This document shows positions 11,508 to 23,570 of a stretch of DNA of 64,000 bases, piece by piece. The notes beneath the pieces were generated by a model. It was not told the origin of the DNA. It saw only the letters and a list, made by a program, of their open reading frames with translations, and did not search any database. Numbering within the stretch: position 1 is the first letter of the stretch; each line of letters opens with the position of its first letter. Source of the stretch: Lycorma delicatula. Its lineage: Eukaryota; Arthropoda; Insecta; Hemiptera; Fulgoridae. The stretch covers positions 295,963,647 to 296,027,646 of the forward strand of contig NC_134455.1 of assembly GCF_047948215.1 (NCBI RefSeq), read 5' to 3'. A program made the position numbers and the translations under genes.

Positions 11508-11834
11508 ATAAGTGAAAAGATAAGATATCTCAGGACAGTACTGACTGAAAACTGGAGGAGTAACGAGATTGAGACAAGAATTGCAATGGTAAAAAACCCT
11601 TTTCTTTTTTTTTTTGAAAAAAAAGACCCTACTCTGCAGCAACATGGATCTGAACTTGTGGAAGAGATTGGTAAAATGTTATGTTTAAAGTATATTTTTG
11701 TATGGTAGTGAAACATGGACCCTGAGAAAAAAGATAAGATTGATGCTTTTGAGATGTAGGTCTGGAGGAAGATGGAGAAGATAAAATGAGTGGATGGCAG
11801 ATTATCTCTAGAATTTAATCATCAGATTATTATA

Positions 11835-12764
11835 CATACTGAACTGTGTCATGAGACATTAAGTTAATATGAAATCAAAAACAATCATTTAATTGCTAAG
11901 TTGGTTCAAATAAATTTTTTTTATTTGTTTGTTACCATGTATTATTCCAATACATACACACTTAAATATTTTCTATGACATACATAAACGCACTAGAACT
12001 CTTAGGAGGTTTATAAGACCTGTGCCTAAGCTCGGATATAGAATAAAAACATAATAATTGAAAATATAATGATCTTATATAAAAATATTATATAAACTTC
12101 AGTTCATATCAGAGGCCCATATAACTCCAACTTAGACTAAAGTGAACCTAATAAAAATACTTCTTATACAATTTGTGACAAATAGAAAAGAGGTCATTTC
12201 TTGTATTCTATTTACCTATTAATCACCTTTGCAATTTTAAGTATATTTTTACTTAAGTCTAATAATTTCAAGCTGGTAGTTGTAAAAGTGGTTTTTATTG
12301 CCTACTTTGAGTCCAACCAGTGGTAAAGCAATAGGTTTGTTTCTTGTTTTGCTTTTAAACAAAACTATTTGTGTCAAATTATCACCGTTATACAATAATA
12401 CTCTTAATCATGATTTAGTTCCATTTTGATGTCATTATTATCATTTTTCTTCAATATTGTTCTTAAATTCCTTTTGCACAAGTTTAATATGGATGCTAAC
12501 ATTGTTGTAAACTGGTCTTCATGCTCTAACACCATTACTACCAATATACTTAATAAAACTTTACTGTTTAACAGTTTATAAGGTTTTGCAAAGATAAACA
12601 AAAGATGCCTAGTTTTCTTTTTGTTCATTTTTATTTGGTGCAAGTAACTTTTTTTATAAATTTTAATGTCATTCAAAACTGGTTATAAAAGGAATATACA
12701 CTGTTTTGTCAATGCTTAGCATTAATTGATTATTAGTTAACTTTTTTCTTTTTTTTTTTTTTAG
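11835..12764. other. probable intron sequence upstream of the terminal exon
   Basis: AT-rich, no recognisable coding exon. It ends in a strong polypyrimidine tract (about 12740-12762) and AG at 12763-12764, so it is at least partly the last intron of the + strand gene that ends at 12896. Confidence 0.5.
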
Positions 12765-12896
12765 ACAAAGGTGACAACTTCTCGTTCAAATTCAATGCAG
12801 AGTTTTGAAGATGCTGTACGTGAAGAAACAAACCGTAAATCTGCTGGGCTGTCACCTGCTACAACACCAACTATTAATGAGGAACAGACCTCCTAA
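12765..12896 (+). CDS. terminal coding exon of an unidentified gene
   Basis: A long T-rich tract and TTAG at 12761-12764 form a strong 3' splice site. From 12765 one frame is open in phase 0 for 43 codons to TAA at 12894-12896, directly followed by an in-frame TGA. The peptide begins TKVTTSRSNSMQSFEDAVRE and ends PTINEEQTS. It is hydrophilic and rich in Ser, Thr and Glu, like a disordered C-terminal tail with possible phosphorylation sites (RSNS). Codon use is less AT-extreme than its surroundings. A plausible poly(A) signal lies 745 bp downstream. I do not recognise the protein. Upstream exons were not found; they may lie before the LINE block at 6.8-11.8 kb or outside the window. Confidence 0.65.
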   Translation, partial: TKVTTSRSNSMQSFEDAVREETNRKSAGLSPATTPTINEEQTS

Positions 12897-13665
12897 TGAG
12901 GATTACATCGGTTAATGAATCATAATTGTTTACAGCTTGCTCTTATATACATATATTTATAATATATATCAATTTTTTTATTATGTTATACTGTATAAAG
13001 AGTAGGTTTCAAATGGGCTTATTTATTATGCCCAAAATTGTTGCACTTGATAGAACGAATTGCAGCTAGTAACTTTATAAAATTGAAACCTATTCATTAC
13101 ATGTTATTAGATCATATTTCATTGTTTGATCTGAAATATTGAATTGAGAATGTTTTTATGCTCTATTAAAATCAAAAGATATTTAAATCTGATTGTGAGT
13201 ATATGTTATAAATATTACAATTTGCCATTTTATTGTTTGTTGTTATAATTATTACTGCTGTATTACTGAATTTCAAATATCACTGTATTTTTGAATACTT
13301 TTAAATTGTTTATATACATATATATTGTTGCCATCAAACATGGCATATGTGTAACCTTTTTCTTTTATTTATTTTTTTTTTTTTAATATTACTTTACCAG
13401 AGTTTGAAATTTTTTTAATGAATTTTTATTATTTATTTGTTAATCTTTTATCTGATTGGTTCATAAAGACATAATTGTTTTCTAATGATAGATTTAATTT
13501 ATATATATATTGAAACACAGATAATGGTATAGTTCTCCCTGGTATGATATGTATATATAATTGATATTTGTATTGCTCTATTGATAATCATGTAAACTAA
13601 ATCACAAAATTTTCTTTTTCTTTTTATTCTCTTTTTATGAAATAAAGATATTATAATTCAGTTAA
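12897..13665 (+). other. probable 3' UTR of the gene ending at 12896
   Basis: AT-rich sequence following the stop codons. AATAAA at 13641-13646 is the first canonical signal in a plausible context (GAAATAAAG). The cleavage site is inferred. Confidence 0.45.
13641..13646 (+). terminator. candidate poly(A) signal AATAAA
   Basis: A canonical hexamer about 745 bp after the stop codon at 12896. AATAAA is frequent by chance in this AT-rich DNA. Confidence 0.4.
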
Positions 13666-16600
13666 GTTGTAATAATACTTTATCTTCAACCATTTATACT
13701 TTGTCTGACCCAGTTGAGTACGTATATTTATGGTGGCAAGCCCTTATGATTTGCTTTTCAAGTTAAGTTAATCTTTTGCTAATTATTAAATCAGCGGATA
13801 ATAATAAAAATCATTATTTTATAACTTGAGTAATCATTTGGAGTATAAAATGGCCAAATATTGTAATAAAATTCTATGATTTTATTACTACTGTTTTATT
13901 GTTAAGAAGGTTACATTGTCACTAATTCTGAAAGCTTGAAAAAAAATGTTAAGTGTAGCTGACAAAATAATTTTATCTTTAAGGAAACAGTATTCTTTAT
14001 CATTGGCCTAAATGGTTTTCTGTAAATATCTTGTTTTAAAAAGTTTATTACGTTTTGGATATTTTATGCAAGTTATTTTTTTCATCTGTTTTTATCTGAT
14101 TTTTTGATTTCTTCAGTATAACTGCTTTGTGATTTTTCAACTTGCCTCAGTGGTTGTGTTTTATTGATTTCATATAATTCTTAGTTTGTTTGATATTTGA
14201 ATTTTATATTAGTCCGTATTCAGGCAATAATTTACATGTACACCCACATTCACGCCTCCTGAAGTATTTTAATGGTTATTTGAACATTACAATGTTATTC
14301 TCGCACAATTCTTTCAGAACATTCAAGATTTCCACTCTTAAAAAAAATTCACCACCACTTTGAGCACATTTTAAATTTGTGTCGGTTTCAACTAAATTTT
14401 TTACCAACCTTAATTTAGTATATCTTTTTCTTTTCAACATTTAAACTGGATTTATTCCTCATATCACCATACTAATACTTCAGTTTTCTGTGAAGTATAT
14501 TATTTTCCTCATCATGAGTTATAGTGAGGACATGAGCTCCTTAGTAAAAGATAACAGCATTCAGTGTTGTCCATTACAGCTTAATTCATTTATTATATTA
14601 TCATAAAGTTCTCTATAAAAATAAAAGACTATGCTGTCTTGATAGTTGACTTAATAGAAGCTGACTGTTAAATCAGTTAAACAAAAGGTTTCCTGTAACA
14701 AAATTTGATGATGTTTAATGTTTGTGACCTCTGTTTTTTTATTAAATCATAACTATTCAAAAATGAATAATGAAAAATATATCTGTGAAAAATCCACAAT
14801 AAAGAATTTTTAAATAAATTGAGAGAATACCTTCTTTGTTCTGTGATATACACATATACTCATATATAATTTTTTTTTTATTAATGTACAACAGTTAATT
14901 AATTCTTATTTTTATAGTTATTGATAGAAAGGAATAAATCAGCAAATAATAAACATTTAAATTTATGAAATAAAAATGATCTTATTATGAATTAAAAAAA
15001 GGATACAGCACTTGCAAAATCATTTTTGCAATTATATAGCAACTGTTGTATGTAGTATTTATGTTTGAGAAATTAAAGTACCAAATTTTTTTTGTTTGGG
15101 TTCTCCAGTAAATTTACCCAAACAGTTGTCTGTTTGGATTTAGAAGTTAATTTATAACAAATTATTTATTAAAAAAGTAAAAAAAAAACTGTTTCTTCAT
15201 GACTGAAGGTATAGATAAAGTACTGTGTAATTCTATTAATGTGCAATAAATCGCTTAGCAAGCTTTTCTGCTTTATTTTAATAAGTAGAAAATAATTTTT
15301 TAAAGCCTAAGCTTTATAATATTAAGTTCTTAAACTTAATTTGTATCAATATATTGTTGTATAAAACAATTCCCCCACATTTGAAAATAACAGTAAAAAA
15401 ACTAAATTTAAGAAACTAGAACATTCATGCTGTAATTAATAACTTAATGTTTTGTAACTAACAGAATCTTGAAATTTCATTATCATTAGGAAGTAATTTG
15501 TTAAACATTATATGTAACTAAAACAATAATATAAGTAGTATAATTATTGAAAAATAATAGTTACAAAATATTACTTAATATCCTGTGTAGATGCACTGCT
15601 AATAGTCAATTATTATTACTATTAATCAGTTATTTGCCTTAATTAGTTAGAGATGGATCTGACTTGTCGGTTCCAAGATTGGTCATTATGCATTTTAGTT
15701 TCACTAATTGATATAACTTTCTTTATTAAGGTTTGCTTCATGTATAATTAATTATTTGAGTGAGTGCAGTTCTCAAAATTCTTGGTCTCAGGATCCCTTA
15801 CTAAATTAATGAAAAACTATTAATGATATTTAGCTCATTTTGTAGTATGACATAAATTTTGGCAATTTCTGTTAAAAAAGCATCTATGTAAAAAAATTTT
15901 TATTTATTTAGTGCTCTAAAAGGGTTTTGTATTAAGGTGGCCTGATCAATAGAAAATAGACGATGTATTTATTCTGATGTGATATATCACACAAAGAAAA
16001 TATAGTCTCGTCTGATTAACTGTCTGACCTAGACATGTTTTTCTATCATTTTTCTTACATTGCTGTTGAAAATTTTTATTTAAAAATGTGAATAATTAAA
16101 TTTTTTTTTTTTATTTATAAAAGATTTATGTTGCTTTTCCAGATTATACTGTATTTCTAAGACATTTCAATCAATCTATAAAATGAAATGTAAATGTTAA
16201 CAGAAATAGCATTTAATGCACAATTAAAATTGTTATAAAACAACAACAAAAATCCAAGTGAAATTAAATAAAACTAAAGGTAACTTATTTAAAAATGGAT
16301 GGTTAACATTATACTTTGTATCGACAGGATTCTGTAAGGTTTCTGTAACAGTTTGCAGTAAGTATTATTACATAATTAAAAACAAGTGTGAAGAGTAAAA
16401 AATGATGGTGTACTAATTGCATCTTGCAAGGAAATGTTACTGCTTTATATACCCCAATTAAAATAGCAGTAAATAATAATAAATAAATATTGAACTGCAG
16501 TACAGTCAATATTATGTATTTTTTTAAAAAATTATCAATTTCAGAATATTATTTGACCTGTTAATTTTATCTTTTATCTAACACATCCTGAGAGCAAAAT

Positions 16601-18480
16601 TCCTTTCTTAGCGCATATTTTTAGTTAAGCCGAATTCTAGTATAAACAAATCTTTTTAGAAAGATTTTTAAAATTTTTATCTTTTTAGAGACAACCTGTG
16701 AAGAAAATGTTAACTGTAGATATTTTTTGTGTTGTATTGAAACTTTCCTAGTATTAATTTATTCTTAATTGCTGCATTGTTGTGGAGTCTGCAGCTGTAT
16801 CAATGATGTTCTCATATTCTGTTACATCATTTATCGTGTTCTTTGATTATTTGGAAAATATTATTTTATCAAAAGATAAAAATTTAAGTCATCAAAAAAC
16901 ACTTTTGACCTTATGAATTATCTGAAAGGAACTTCAAAGATCATATTTTGAGAACTGCTAATGTAGTATATACCATTAAAAACCAATGTACTCCAAAAAA
17001 AAAACTTGCTTTACACATTTGATGGCTATATTATGTACTTAAATTTTTTAATATCTTTCATGCATTTTTATTATAAATATTGGTTAAAATAATATATTTT
17101 TGTAATTCATTACTATTCAAATGTAATTTTTTGTAAATTAAAAAGAAATACATTTTGATAATTTATCTAATTGTGTATAATGGTTATAAAATTTGTATTA
17201 GTATAAAAAAAACTATTTTTTTTTCACATCATTCCTAAGATTTTGTTATGATGATGTTTCTTTAATATTTTATATATTTTTAATACAATAAAGAATGACT
17301 GTTTGTCACTGCAAAAAGAATTGACAATAGTTATAATTTTATTGAACGTTAATATATAAATAACAGTTATATTACTGTTAATTATTATAAATAAATATAT
17401 TTATAAATTCGTATAGGTTATAATTGTTTTTTGAAAGACAATACAAAATATATATATTTTTTTTTTTGCAAATGTATGAAATTGTATCTTAAATGTACCT
17501 TCACCTTCACATATTGTTCCTTAATTTGTATTGTAAAATCTTGTCTCTTCAGTATTTAAAAAAATTAATTTCCCATGAAAACAACCCTTGTATTTTAGCA
17601 GCTGTTTTATGTTATATGCAATTCATACAGTTTTTTTTCTCTTGATCTAACTTTCTTAATATTCACCCAATTATAAATATTTGTTGTGAGATAAACTTTT
17701 TCCTATTTCAGCTCCTTCCCATGTGATAAGCATTTAACATTTTCATTGTAATAAAGTTAAATACAATTCTTAAATAAGTTAAAATTATTGTTATTGATAA
17801 TATTGTTAAGATGTATATTTCTGTAAAAATCTATAATTACATTTTTTCTCAGAATAATAGTATTATTCTTTAAAATAACTAATAATATTTATTGAGATAC
17901 ATTTTCTTCATCCCTGTATTTATGTACCTTATTTTCATAATGATAATGGGCCTGTACTCACGTTTTTGAAATTTATCTGTAATTATGAGTAAAAAAAACT
18001 CTACAAAATAAAACCTTACAGTTTCTCTCCAGTTTATATCATATATGTGAAAACTTTTATGCAAGATTAATGTGAACTAGTTATGTTTGTAAGAAAATGA
18101 TATAAAAATATGAGAAACTGTAATTTTTATAAAATTATGTATTAAACAAAATTTATAAAATTTTGTCCTACAAAAAAGTGAAAACAGTTACCATAAATTT
18201 ATTCTTTGATAAGATTACCTTATCCCAAGCAATAAAAGAATTGTTTATGTAATTTGGCATTTTTTCTGCAATGTTATATTGTAACAATAGAGAAAACAAA
18301 GTACCTGTTACAAAAAATAAGAACGAACCTTGCAATGTTTCACAAGCAGTATTTTCTATTTTGGGTTTGTAGTAAAATGGTAGCAATTACCTTTCATCTA
18401 GAAGCTAATGGATTTAATATAGATAAAATACATGGCCGCTTTGATACCATCATTGTCGATAATTTAAGCAGTCTATCACA
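13666..18480. other. AT-rich intergenic sequence, nothing recognised
   Basis: Nearly 5 kb of strongly AT-rich sequence with many short A and T runs. No exon, transposase motif or RNA gene was recognised on either strand. Open frames at 16309-16509, 17879-18064 and 18168-18386 are short and AT-driven. Confidence 0.5.
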
Positions 18481-18482
18481 AT

Positions 18483-18960
18483 TTCATAGATAACGCTTCT
18501 TGAAACTTGAGGAAATTCTTCAGATAGCGAAGAAATCATAAAGCACCTTCTCTCTCACTTTTTCGTCAACTTTCTGCACCAAATCTTCAATGACAGAAGG
18601 TTGTCGTCCATTCCGTTCCTCATCGTGAACATTCTGGCGGCCATCTATAAAAGCTCTAACCCATTTTCATACCATTCTATCGTTCATAATGTTTTCTCCA
18701 TACACTTCACTGATCCTGATGATGAATTTCAGCTGCTTTCACACCTTTAGCACTATGAAAACGAATCACATCACGTATTTCACAGTGGGCAGGATTCTCA
18801 ATCAGCAAAGGCATTTTAAATACTCACAAACATAGTAAAATATTTCTGTAATGGCGTCTGTGGCTTGCCAGCAGATGCGGGTGTACTGCGCATGTGTGAA
18901 TTGCCGACTGCAGTGTAGCGGCGGCGGAATTTCAAAACTGTACTTACTATAAAAACATGC
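18483..18960 (-). pseudogene. mariner-like element, 5' end and transposase N-terminus
   Basis: Read on -, a start codon at 18814 opens MPLLIENPAHCEIRDVIRFH and continues SAKGVKAAEIHHQ. This is the N-terminal helix-turn-helix of one group of insect mariner transposases. After frame changes, ISSLSEEFPQVSRSVIYEIV follows near 18540-18490, the second helix-turn-helix. About 145 bp upstream of the ATG (18815-18960) is the GC-richer 5' leader, which should include the terminal repeat. The catalytic half is missing, so this is a 5' fragment. A TTAA-flanked MITE begins 40 bp beyond it. Confidence 0.85.
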
Positions 18961-19000
18961 CTCGTATATACACACAAACTCATTAGATAAATCAGTTTAA

Positions 19001-19946
19001 CCTTTTCCCATCACAGATCCGCGGTTGATTAGCGCTCCACGAAAATATGTTGGTATCTAATTGCCTCCCTTCATAGTCTAATGCTACCCTCTTGTGAAAA
19101 AATTACAGTATATTAAAGAGATTTAACAGATTCTGACAAAAAAACTCGTTACGATTGGATATTTTTTATGCCTGTAACAACAAAAAAATTTAACACTACA
19201 AAAATTACGATAATTTAATTGCAGAATTTTTTTGCGCAATTTCTACCGCATTTTTATTACGAAAATTTTTTTTTTCTTTGTGTTTATGAAACATAGTTTG
19301 CTGATTTTAAAAATAATACTTTCAAGAAAATCGATTGAAAATTGGGCAAAATATGATGAAAAACCCGTGTCATAAATCACAGATTAGCAACATATGTTAG
19401 TATAAGTGAAAGTAGATTCAGAAAACTACGTTTTATAAAAATCCCCACCACTCAGAAGGCTATTCAGATTGACAAAAAACCATTTTTACTGTAATACTGT
19501 TATTCATTATGAATCAATGTGTGTTACATGTTTACCGATATCATTTGTCAGAAAATATATTTATAGACCTCAAGTAAAAGTGACGTATTTATGACCACAA
19601 ATTCCTTTTTTTTTGTATTCCTTTTTTTTTCAATACATAGATATGTTGCTAGTAAGATAAGCTATTTTTGTAAATAATAAATAAATCCGTAATCCTCATA
19701 GCAATTATAATACACAAGTCACACACACACAAGCACATTTCTGAGAAAAGAATGGTCATATTCTTTCTAGTCTAAATAAAACATTTTACATTGTATAAAC
19801 GTCGTTCAAATTGTGTAATAAAACTGATTCCTTTGTGAATATAAAAAAAAATAACCGACTTAGATCCCATATAAAATGATTTTGTAACAGCATTTTAAAA
19901 CTGACGCCGCACGTAACCAGTTCCAACGCTACATGATCTGAAAAGG
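19001..19946. mobile_element. TTAA-flanked piggyBac-like MITE
   Basis: TTAA at 18997-19000 is followed by CCTTTTCCCATCACAGATC. The right end reads GATCTGAAAAGG just before TTAA at 19947-19950. The outer seven bases CCTTTTC/GAAAAGG are perfectly inverted, and AGATC follows inside both ends with a small gap. TTAA duplication and C-rich ends are the mark of piggyBac superfamily elements. The 946-bp interior has no coding potential, so it would need a transposase from elsewhere. TTAA is common here, so the call rests on the matching inner ends. Confidence 0.55.
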
Positions 19947-20474
19947 TTAATTATTTTTAAAGGCAATAGATTCACCACAAAAAAATTAAAGGAATTTTAA
20001 ATTTATCTGTCCATAACAGAATGGAGAGGGCAGATGCCTACTGTAACAGTTGTCGGCTTCATCCATCCCCCCCCCAACAATCTCAAAACTACTGTAGATA
20101 CATATCTGAATTCATTACTGTAAAGCAGAAAGTACAGGAATGGATTCACTGTTTCAATAAAACTGCAGGAATCTGTGGTTTCAGTGTGGCTGTTTAACCC
20201 CTTCCTGGTTTTTGTTGTAATATTACAACGGTCACAATGTTCATAAAAAAATAATACGAACAGCTGTCATAATATGACTAATATGTTTTTAATACTTCGG
20301 CTAACTATTATTAGCATTAATATTCTTTTAAATTAGTGTATGCTTCAGAGCAATGAGGATACAAATAATTTTGTTTATTTGTATGGTGTAGCACATAGAA
20401 AATTTTACTGTTAAATTGTCATTTTCAGTCTAGTGATTTTAATTTTATTGTTTGAATATTTTTATTTCTGTTTT

Positions 20475-22104
20475 TTTTTTTTGTCTTCAGTAATTTGACT
20501 GGTTTGATGCAGCTCTCCAAGATTCCCTATCTAGTGCTAGTCGTTTCATTTCAGTATACCTTCTACATCCTACATCCCTAACAATTTGTTTTACATATTC
20601 CAAACGTGACCTGCCTACACAATTTTTTCCTTCTACCTGTCCTTCCAATATTAAAGCGACTATTCCAGGATGCCTTAGTATGTGGCCTATGTCTCTTCTT
20701 TTAACTATATTTTTCCAAATGCTTCTTTCTTCATCTATTTGCTGCAATACCTCTTCATTTGTCACTTTATCCACCCATCTGATTTTTAACATTCTCCTAT
20801 AGCACCACATTTCAAAAGCTTCTAATCTTTTCTTCTCCGATACTCCGATTGTCCAAGTTTCACTTCCATATAAAGCGACACTCCAAACATATACTTTCAA
20901 AAATCTTTTCCTGACATTTAAATTAATTTTTGATGTAAACAAATTATATTTCTGACTGAAGGCTCGTTTCGCTTGCGCTATTCGGCATTTTATATCGCTC
21001 CTGCTTCGTCCATCTTTAGTAATTCTACTTCCCAAATAACAAAATTCTTCTACCTTCATAATCTTTTCTCCTCCTATTTTCACATTCAGTGGTCCATCTT
21101 TGTTATTTCTACTACATTTCATTACTTTTTTTTTGTTCTTGTTTATTTTCATGCGATAGTTCTTGCGTAGGACTTCATCTATGCTGTTCACTGTTTCTTC
21201 TAAATCCTTTTTACTCTCGGCTAGAATTACTATATCATCAGCAAATCGTAGCATCTTTATCTTTTCACCTTGTACTGTTACTCCGAATCTAAATTGTTCT
21301 TTAACATCATTAACTGCTAGTTCCATGTAAAGATTAAAAAGTAACGGAGATAGGGACCATCCTTGTCGGACTCCCTTTCTTATTACGGCTTCTTTCTTAT
21401 GTTCTTCAATTGTTGCTGTTTGGTTCCTGTACATGTTAGCAATTGTTCTTCTATCTGTATTTGAACCCTAATTTTTTTAAAATGGTGAACATTTTATTCC
21501 AGTCTACATTATCGAATGCCTTTTCTAGGTCTATAAACGCCAAGTTTGTTGGTTTGTTTTTCTTTAATCTTCCTTCTACTATTAATCTGAGGCCTAAAAT
21601 TGCTTCCCTTGCCCCTATACTTTTCCTGAAACCAAATTGGGCTTCTAACACTTCTTCCACTCTCCTCTCAGTTCTTCTGTATAGAATTCTAGTTAAGATT
21701 TTTGATGCATGACTAGTTAAACTAATTGTTCTGTATTCTTCACATTTATCTGCCCCTGCTTTCTTTGGTATCATGACTATAACACTTTTTTTGAAGTCTG
21801 ACGGAAATTCCCCTTTTTTATAAATATTACACACCAGTTTGTATAATCTATCAATCGCTTCCTCACCTGCACTGTGCAGTAATTCTACAGGTATTCTGTC
21901 TATTCCAGGAGCCTTTCTGCCATTTAAATCTTTTAATGCTCTCTTAAATTCAGATCTCAGTATTTTTTCTCCCATTTCATCCTCCTCAACTTCCTCTTCT
22001 TCCTCTATAACACTATTTTCTAATTCATTTCCTCCGTATAACTCTTCAATATATTCCACCCATCTATCAACTTTACCTTTCGTATTATATATTGGTGTAC
22101 CATT
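20475..22104 (-). mobile_element. RTE LINE family C, copy 1 (5'-truncated)
   Basis: The 3' end is the poly(T) on + at about 20470-20481 followed by GTCTTCAGTAATTTGACTGG. The same end is seen in the copies at 31083 and 49868. The element extends on - to about 22104, where identity with copy 2 stops, and the sequence changes to piggyBac. The coding part spans the end of the linker and the whole RT and C-terminal domain. Target-site duplications were not evident. All three family C copies lie on - in this window. Confidence 0.88.
20487..22059 (-). pseudogene. RTE reverse transcriptase, one frameshift
   Basis: Two abutting frames cover it. 22059-21451 encodes 202 residues (acidic linker VIEEEEEVEEDEMGE, then GRKAPGIDRIPVELL, VIVMIPKKAGADKCEEYRTI and AFIDLEKAFDNVDWNKM). 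21434-20487 encodes 315 residues (GVRQGWSLSPLLFNLYMELA, LRFADDIVILAESKKD, KINKNKKKVMKC, the C-terminal CRIAQAKRAF segment, and ending NQSNY). Copy 3 reads through the junction without a break, and comparison indicates a 2-nt deletion near 21460. The catalytic FADD is intact but a conserved QGC is changed to QGW. The family C-terminus lacks RNase H, as usual for RTE. Confidence 0.9.
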
Positions 22105-23000
22105 ATACCATCAATGTAAACGCAGTAATTTCTCTACAGGTGTGAATATTACAATTGAAGATCTAATTAATAGATTTAGTATTTTCAAATTATTTAAAAC
22201 TGATGAACTGATTGGTGAAATTGATCAAACGTCAAAAATGTGTATGCTGAAAAGTTTTGTCCAATAAACATCTAAAGCAGTTTTCAAGGTTTCATAGTTG
22301 AAAACCTATTAACAAAAATGAAATGTTTCTTTTCATTGCTGTTTACATTATGCATGGGATGATTTGGAAATCTGAAATTGAGAGATACTTTACAAGTAAA
22401 CCTCTTTTCTCTACACCTGGTTTCCCCAGTATCAATCGCCTAAAGTTGTTATGAAGATTTTTACATTTTACTTATAAAGAAAATATACCCCCGTAAATAA
22501 AAAAATTGCATAAAATAAAATTGTTTTAGACCATACCCCAGATAGAGAAGTTTCCATTGATGAAAGTTTTGTACAGTTTATTCATATAAAAAGGGCAAGA
22601 TATGGAATTAAAATACTTACATTTTATCTGAATCCAAGAAAGGATGGATATATTTACAAAATTCTAGTATATGTTGGGAAGGAAACAAATACAAAATTCA
22701 AATTATGGACATGCCATTAATGTTGTACTTCAATGAATAATCTCTTAGGTAAGGGTTACTGTGTTATTACTGTAGCCCTGAATTAGCTTCTGTTTTGATA
22801 CTGATCTATTAGGAACAAGAATAGAAAGGGTGCCCATGCCCCTAAACTACAAAAAAATGAAACTATTGCTCTAAATGAAAACATGGGAGATATGGTGCAA
22901 CAAACAAGATGTTTTGTGTTTATCTACCACACATAAACTTGAACCTGTGGAAAGTGTCTATTCATATTTTGCATAGGAAATGTAGACGCAGATATACCTC
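22105..23000 (+). pseudogene. piggyBac transposase remnant
   Basis: The first piece is ITIEDLINRFSIFKLFKTDE and the following LIGEIDQT, the N-terminal piggyBac segment. Next is a piece like the LFSTP...RF segment near 22400. At about 22535-22720 comes VSIDESFVQFIHIKRARYGI followed by KILTFYL and ILVYVGKET. The latter is the DDE block with the first catalytic Asp in SIDES. LGKGYCVIT near 22750 is the region of the second Asp, where the Asp itself is lost. Stops and frame changes occur throughout. Confidence 0.82.
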
Positions 23001-23467
23001 TTTGCATTTTAGGGAGGCATTTGTTGAAGTGATCTTCCAACAAGTATAAGTGAAGTGATTATCAAAAGTATATATTTGCATCCAGAAAAAAAATACGCCA
23101 GGGTTCAAGTGAAAAAGACTAATTTTGTTTTAATATTGTGATAATGTGTTCTTCATGCATTATATTTGTTTTTTTCCAATTATTTTGCCATAATAATTCA
23201 AAATATTAGTATTTAAGCTAAAAAAACAAATCAGATCAAAATAACATAAAAACATGTAATAAATAAAACCAACAAGAGGTTAAACAGGAGCAGGCATGTT
23301 CCCTATTAATCCTATGCTGTAAAATCAAATCAGCTTGGTGTAGGCATCATTAATTTTTATCAATAATACTCATACTCTCCTAAGTAATAAGGTCTTGGTC
23401 AGTTAAAATTAGGATCACTGATCAAAGTGGAGTAAATAAAACTAAAGATATTAAGCATAGAAATAAT

Positions 23468-23473
23468 TTATTA
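23468..23473 (-). terminator. candidate poly(A) signal for PET100
   Basis: TTTATT on + (AATAAA on -) lies about 100 bp beyond the PET100 stop codon, a normal distance. The hexamer is frequent in AT-rich DNA, so this is tentative. Confidence 0.45.
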
Positions 23474-23570
23474 CATTTTCAATCAACATTGTTAGATTAA
23501 ACTTAATATTAGATCATAAGGTATATAAAAAAATACACTGAAGGAACTATTTACAACAATAAAAATAAAC

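Larger units (their letters stand above)
9491..11830 (+). mobile_element. RTE-like LINE family B, main part, decayed
   Basis: The endonuclease domain continues from the piece at 7185-7300: GEVTLYYSGIEKGKNVVGI, then IILGDWNAVLG (the GDWN metal site) near 9770. The RT lies at about 10900-11500: RRQGCCLSQTLFALYVEEIL (RT 4 block), IRFADNLLIVAKASQ (catalytic FADD altered to FADN), and YGMKINVRKTKI. The C-terminal part ends near 11790. It is related in style to family C below but clearly divergent from it. Many stops and frameshifts are present. There is no clear poly(A) tail or target duplication. The 163-residue open frame on the opposite strand at 10227-10718 is a shadow. Confidence 0.8.
20198..23279 (+). 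mobile_element. piggyBac element relic, split by an RTE LINE
   Basis: TTAA at 20194-20197 is followed by CCCCTTCCTGGTTTT. The right end, read on -, is CCTCTTGTTGGTTTT next to TTAA at 23280-23283. The ends match at about 12 of 15 bases plus the TTAA. Between them lies a broken piggyBac transposase in + orientation (22105-23000). An RTE LINE on - occupies 20475-22104 and separates the left end from the coding part. Removing the LINE leaves about 1.45 kb, short for piggyBac, so internal deletions have also occurred. Transposase remnants and matching TTAA ends agree with each other, which makes the call firm. Confidence 0.75.

Noticed and set aside
21839..22267. 142-residue open frame on +
   Set aside because: Its first two thirds are antisense to the RTE linker and RT. 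Only the last part coincides with the piggyBac remnant, which is annotated on its own.
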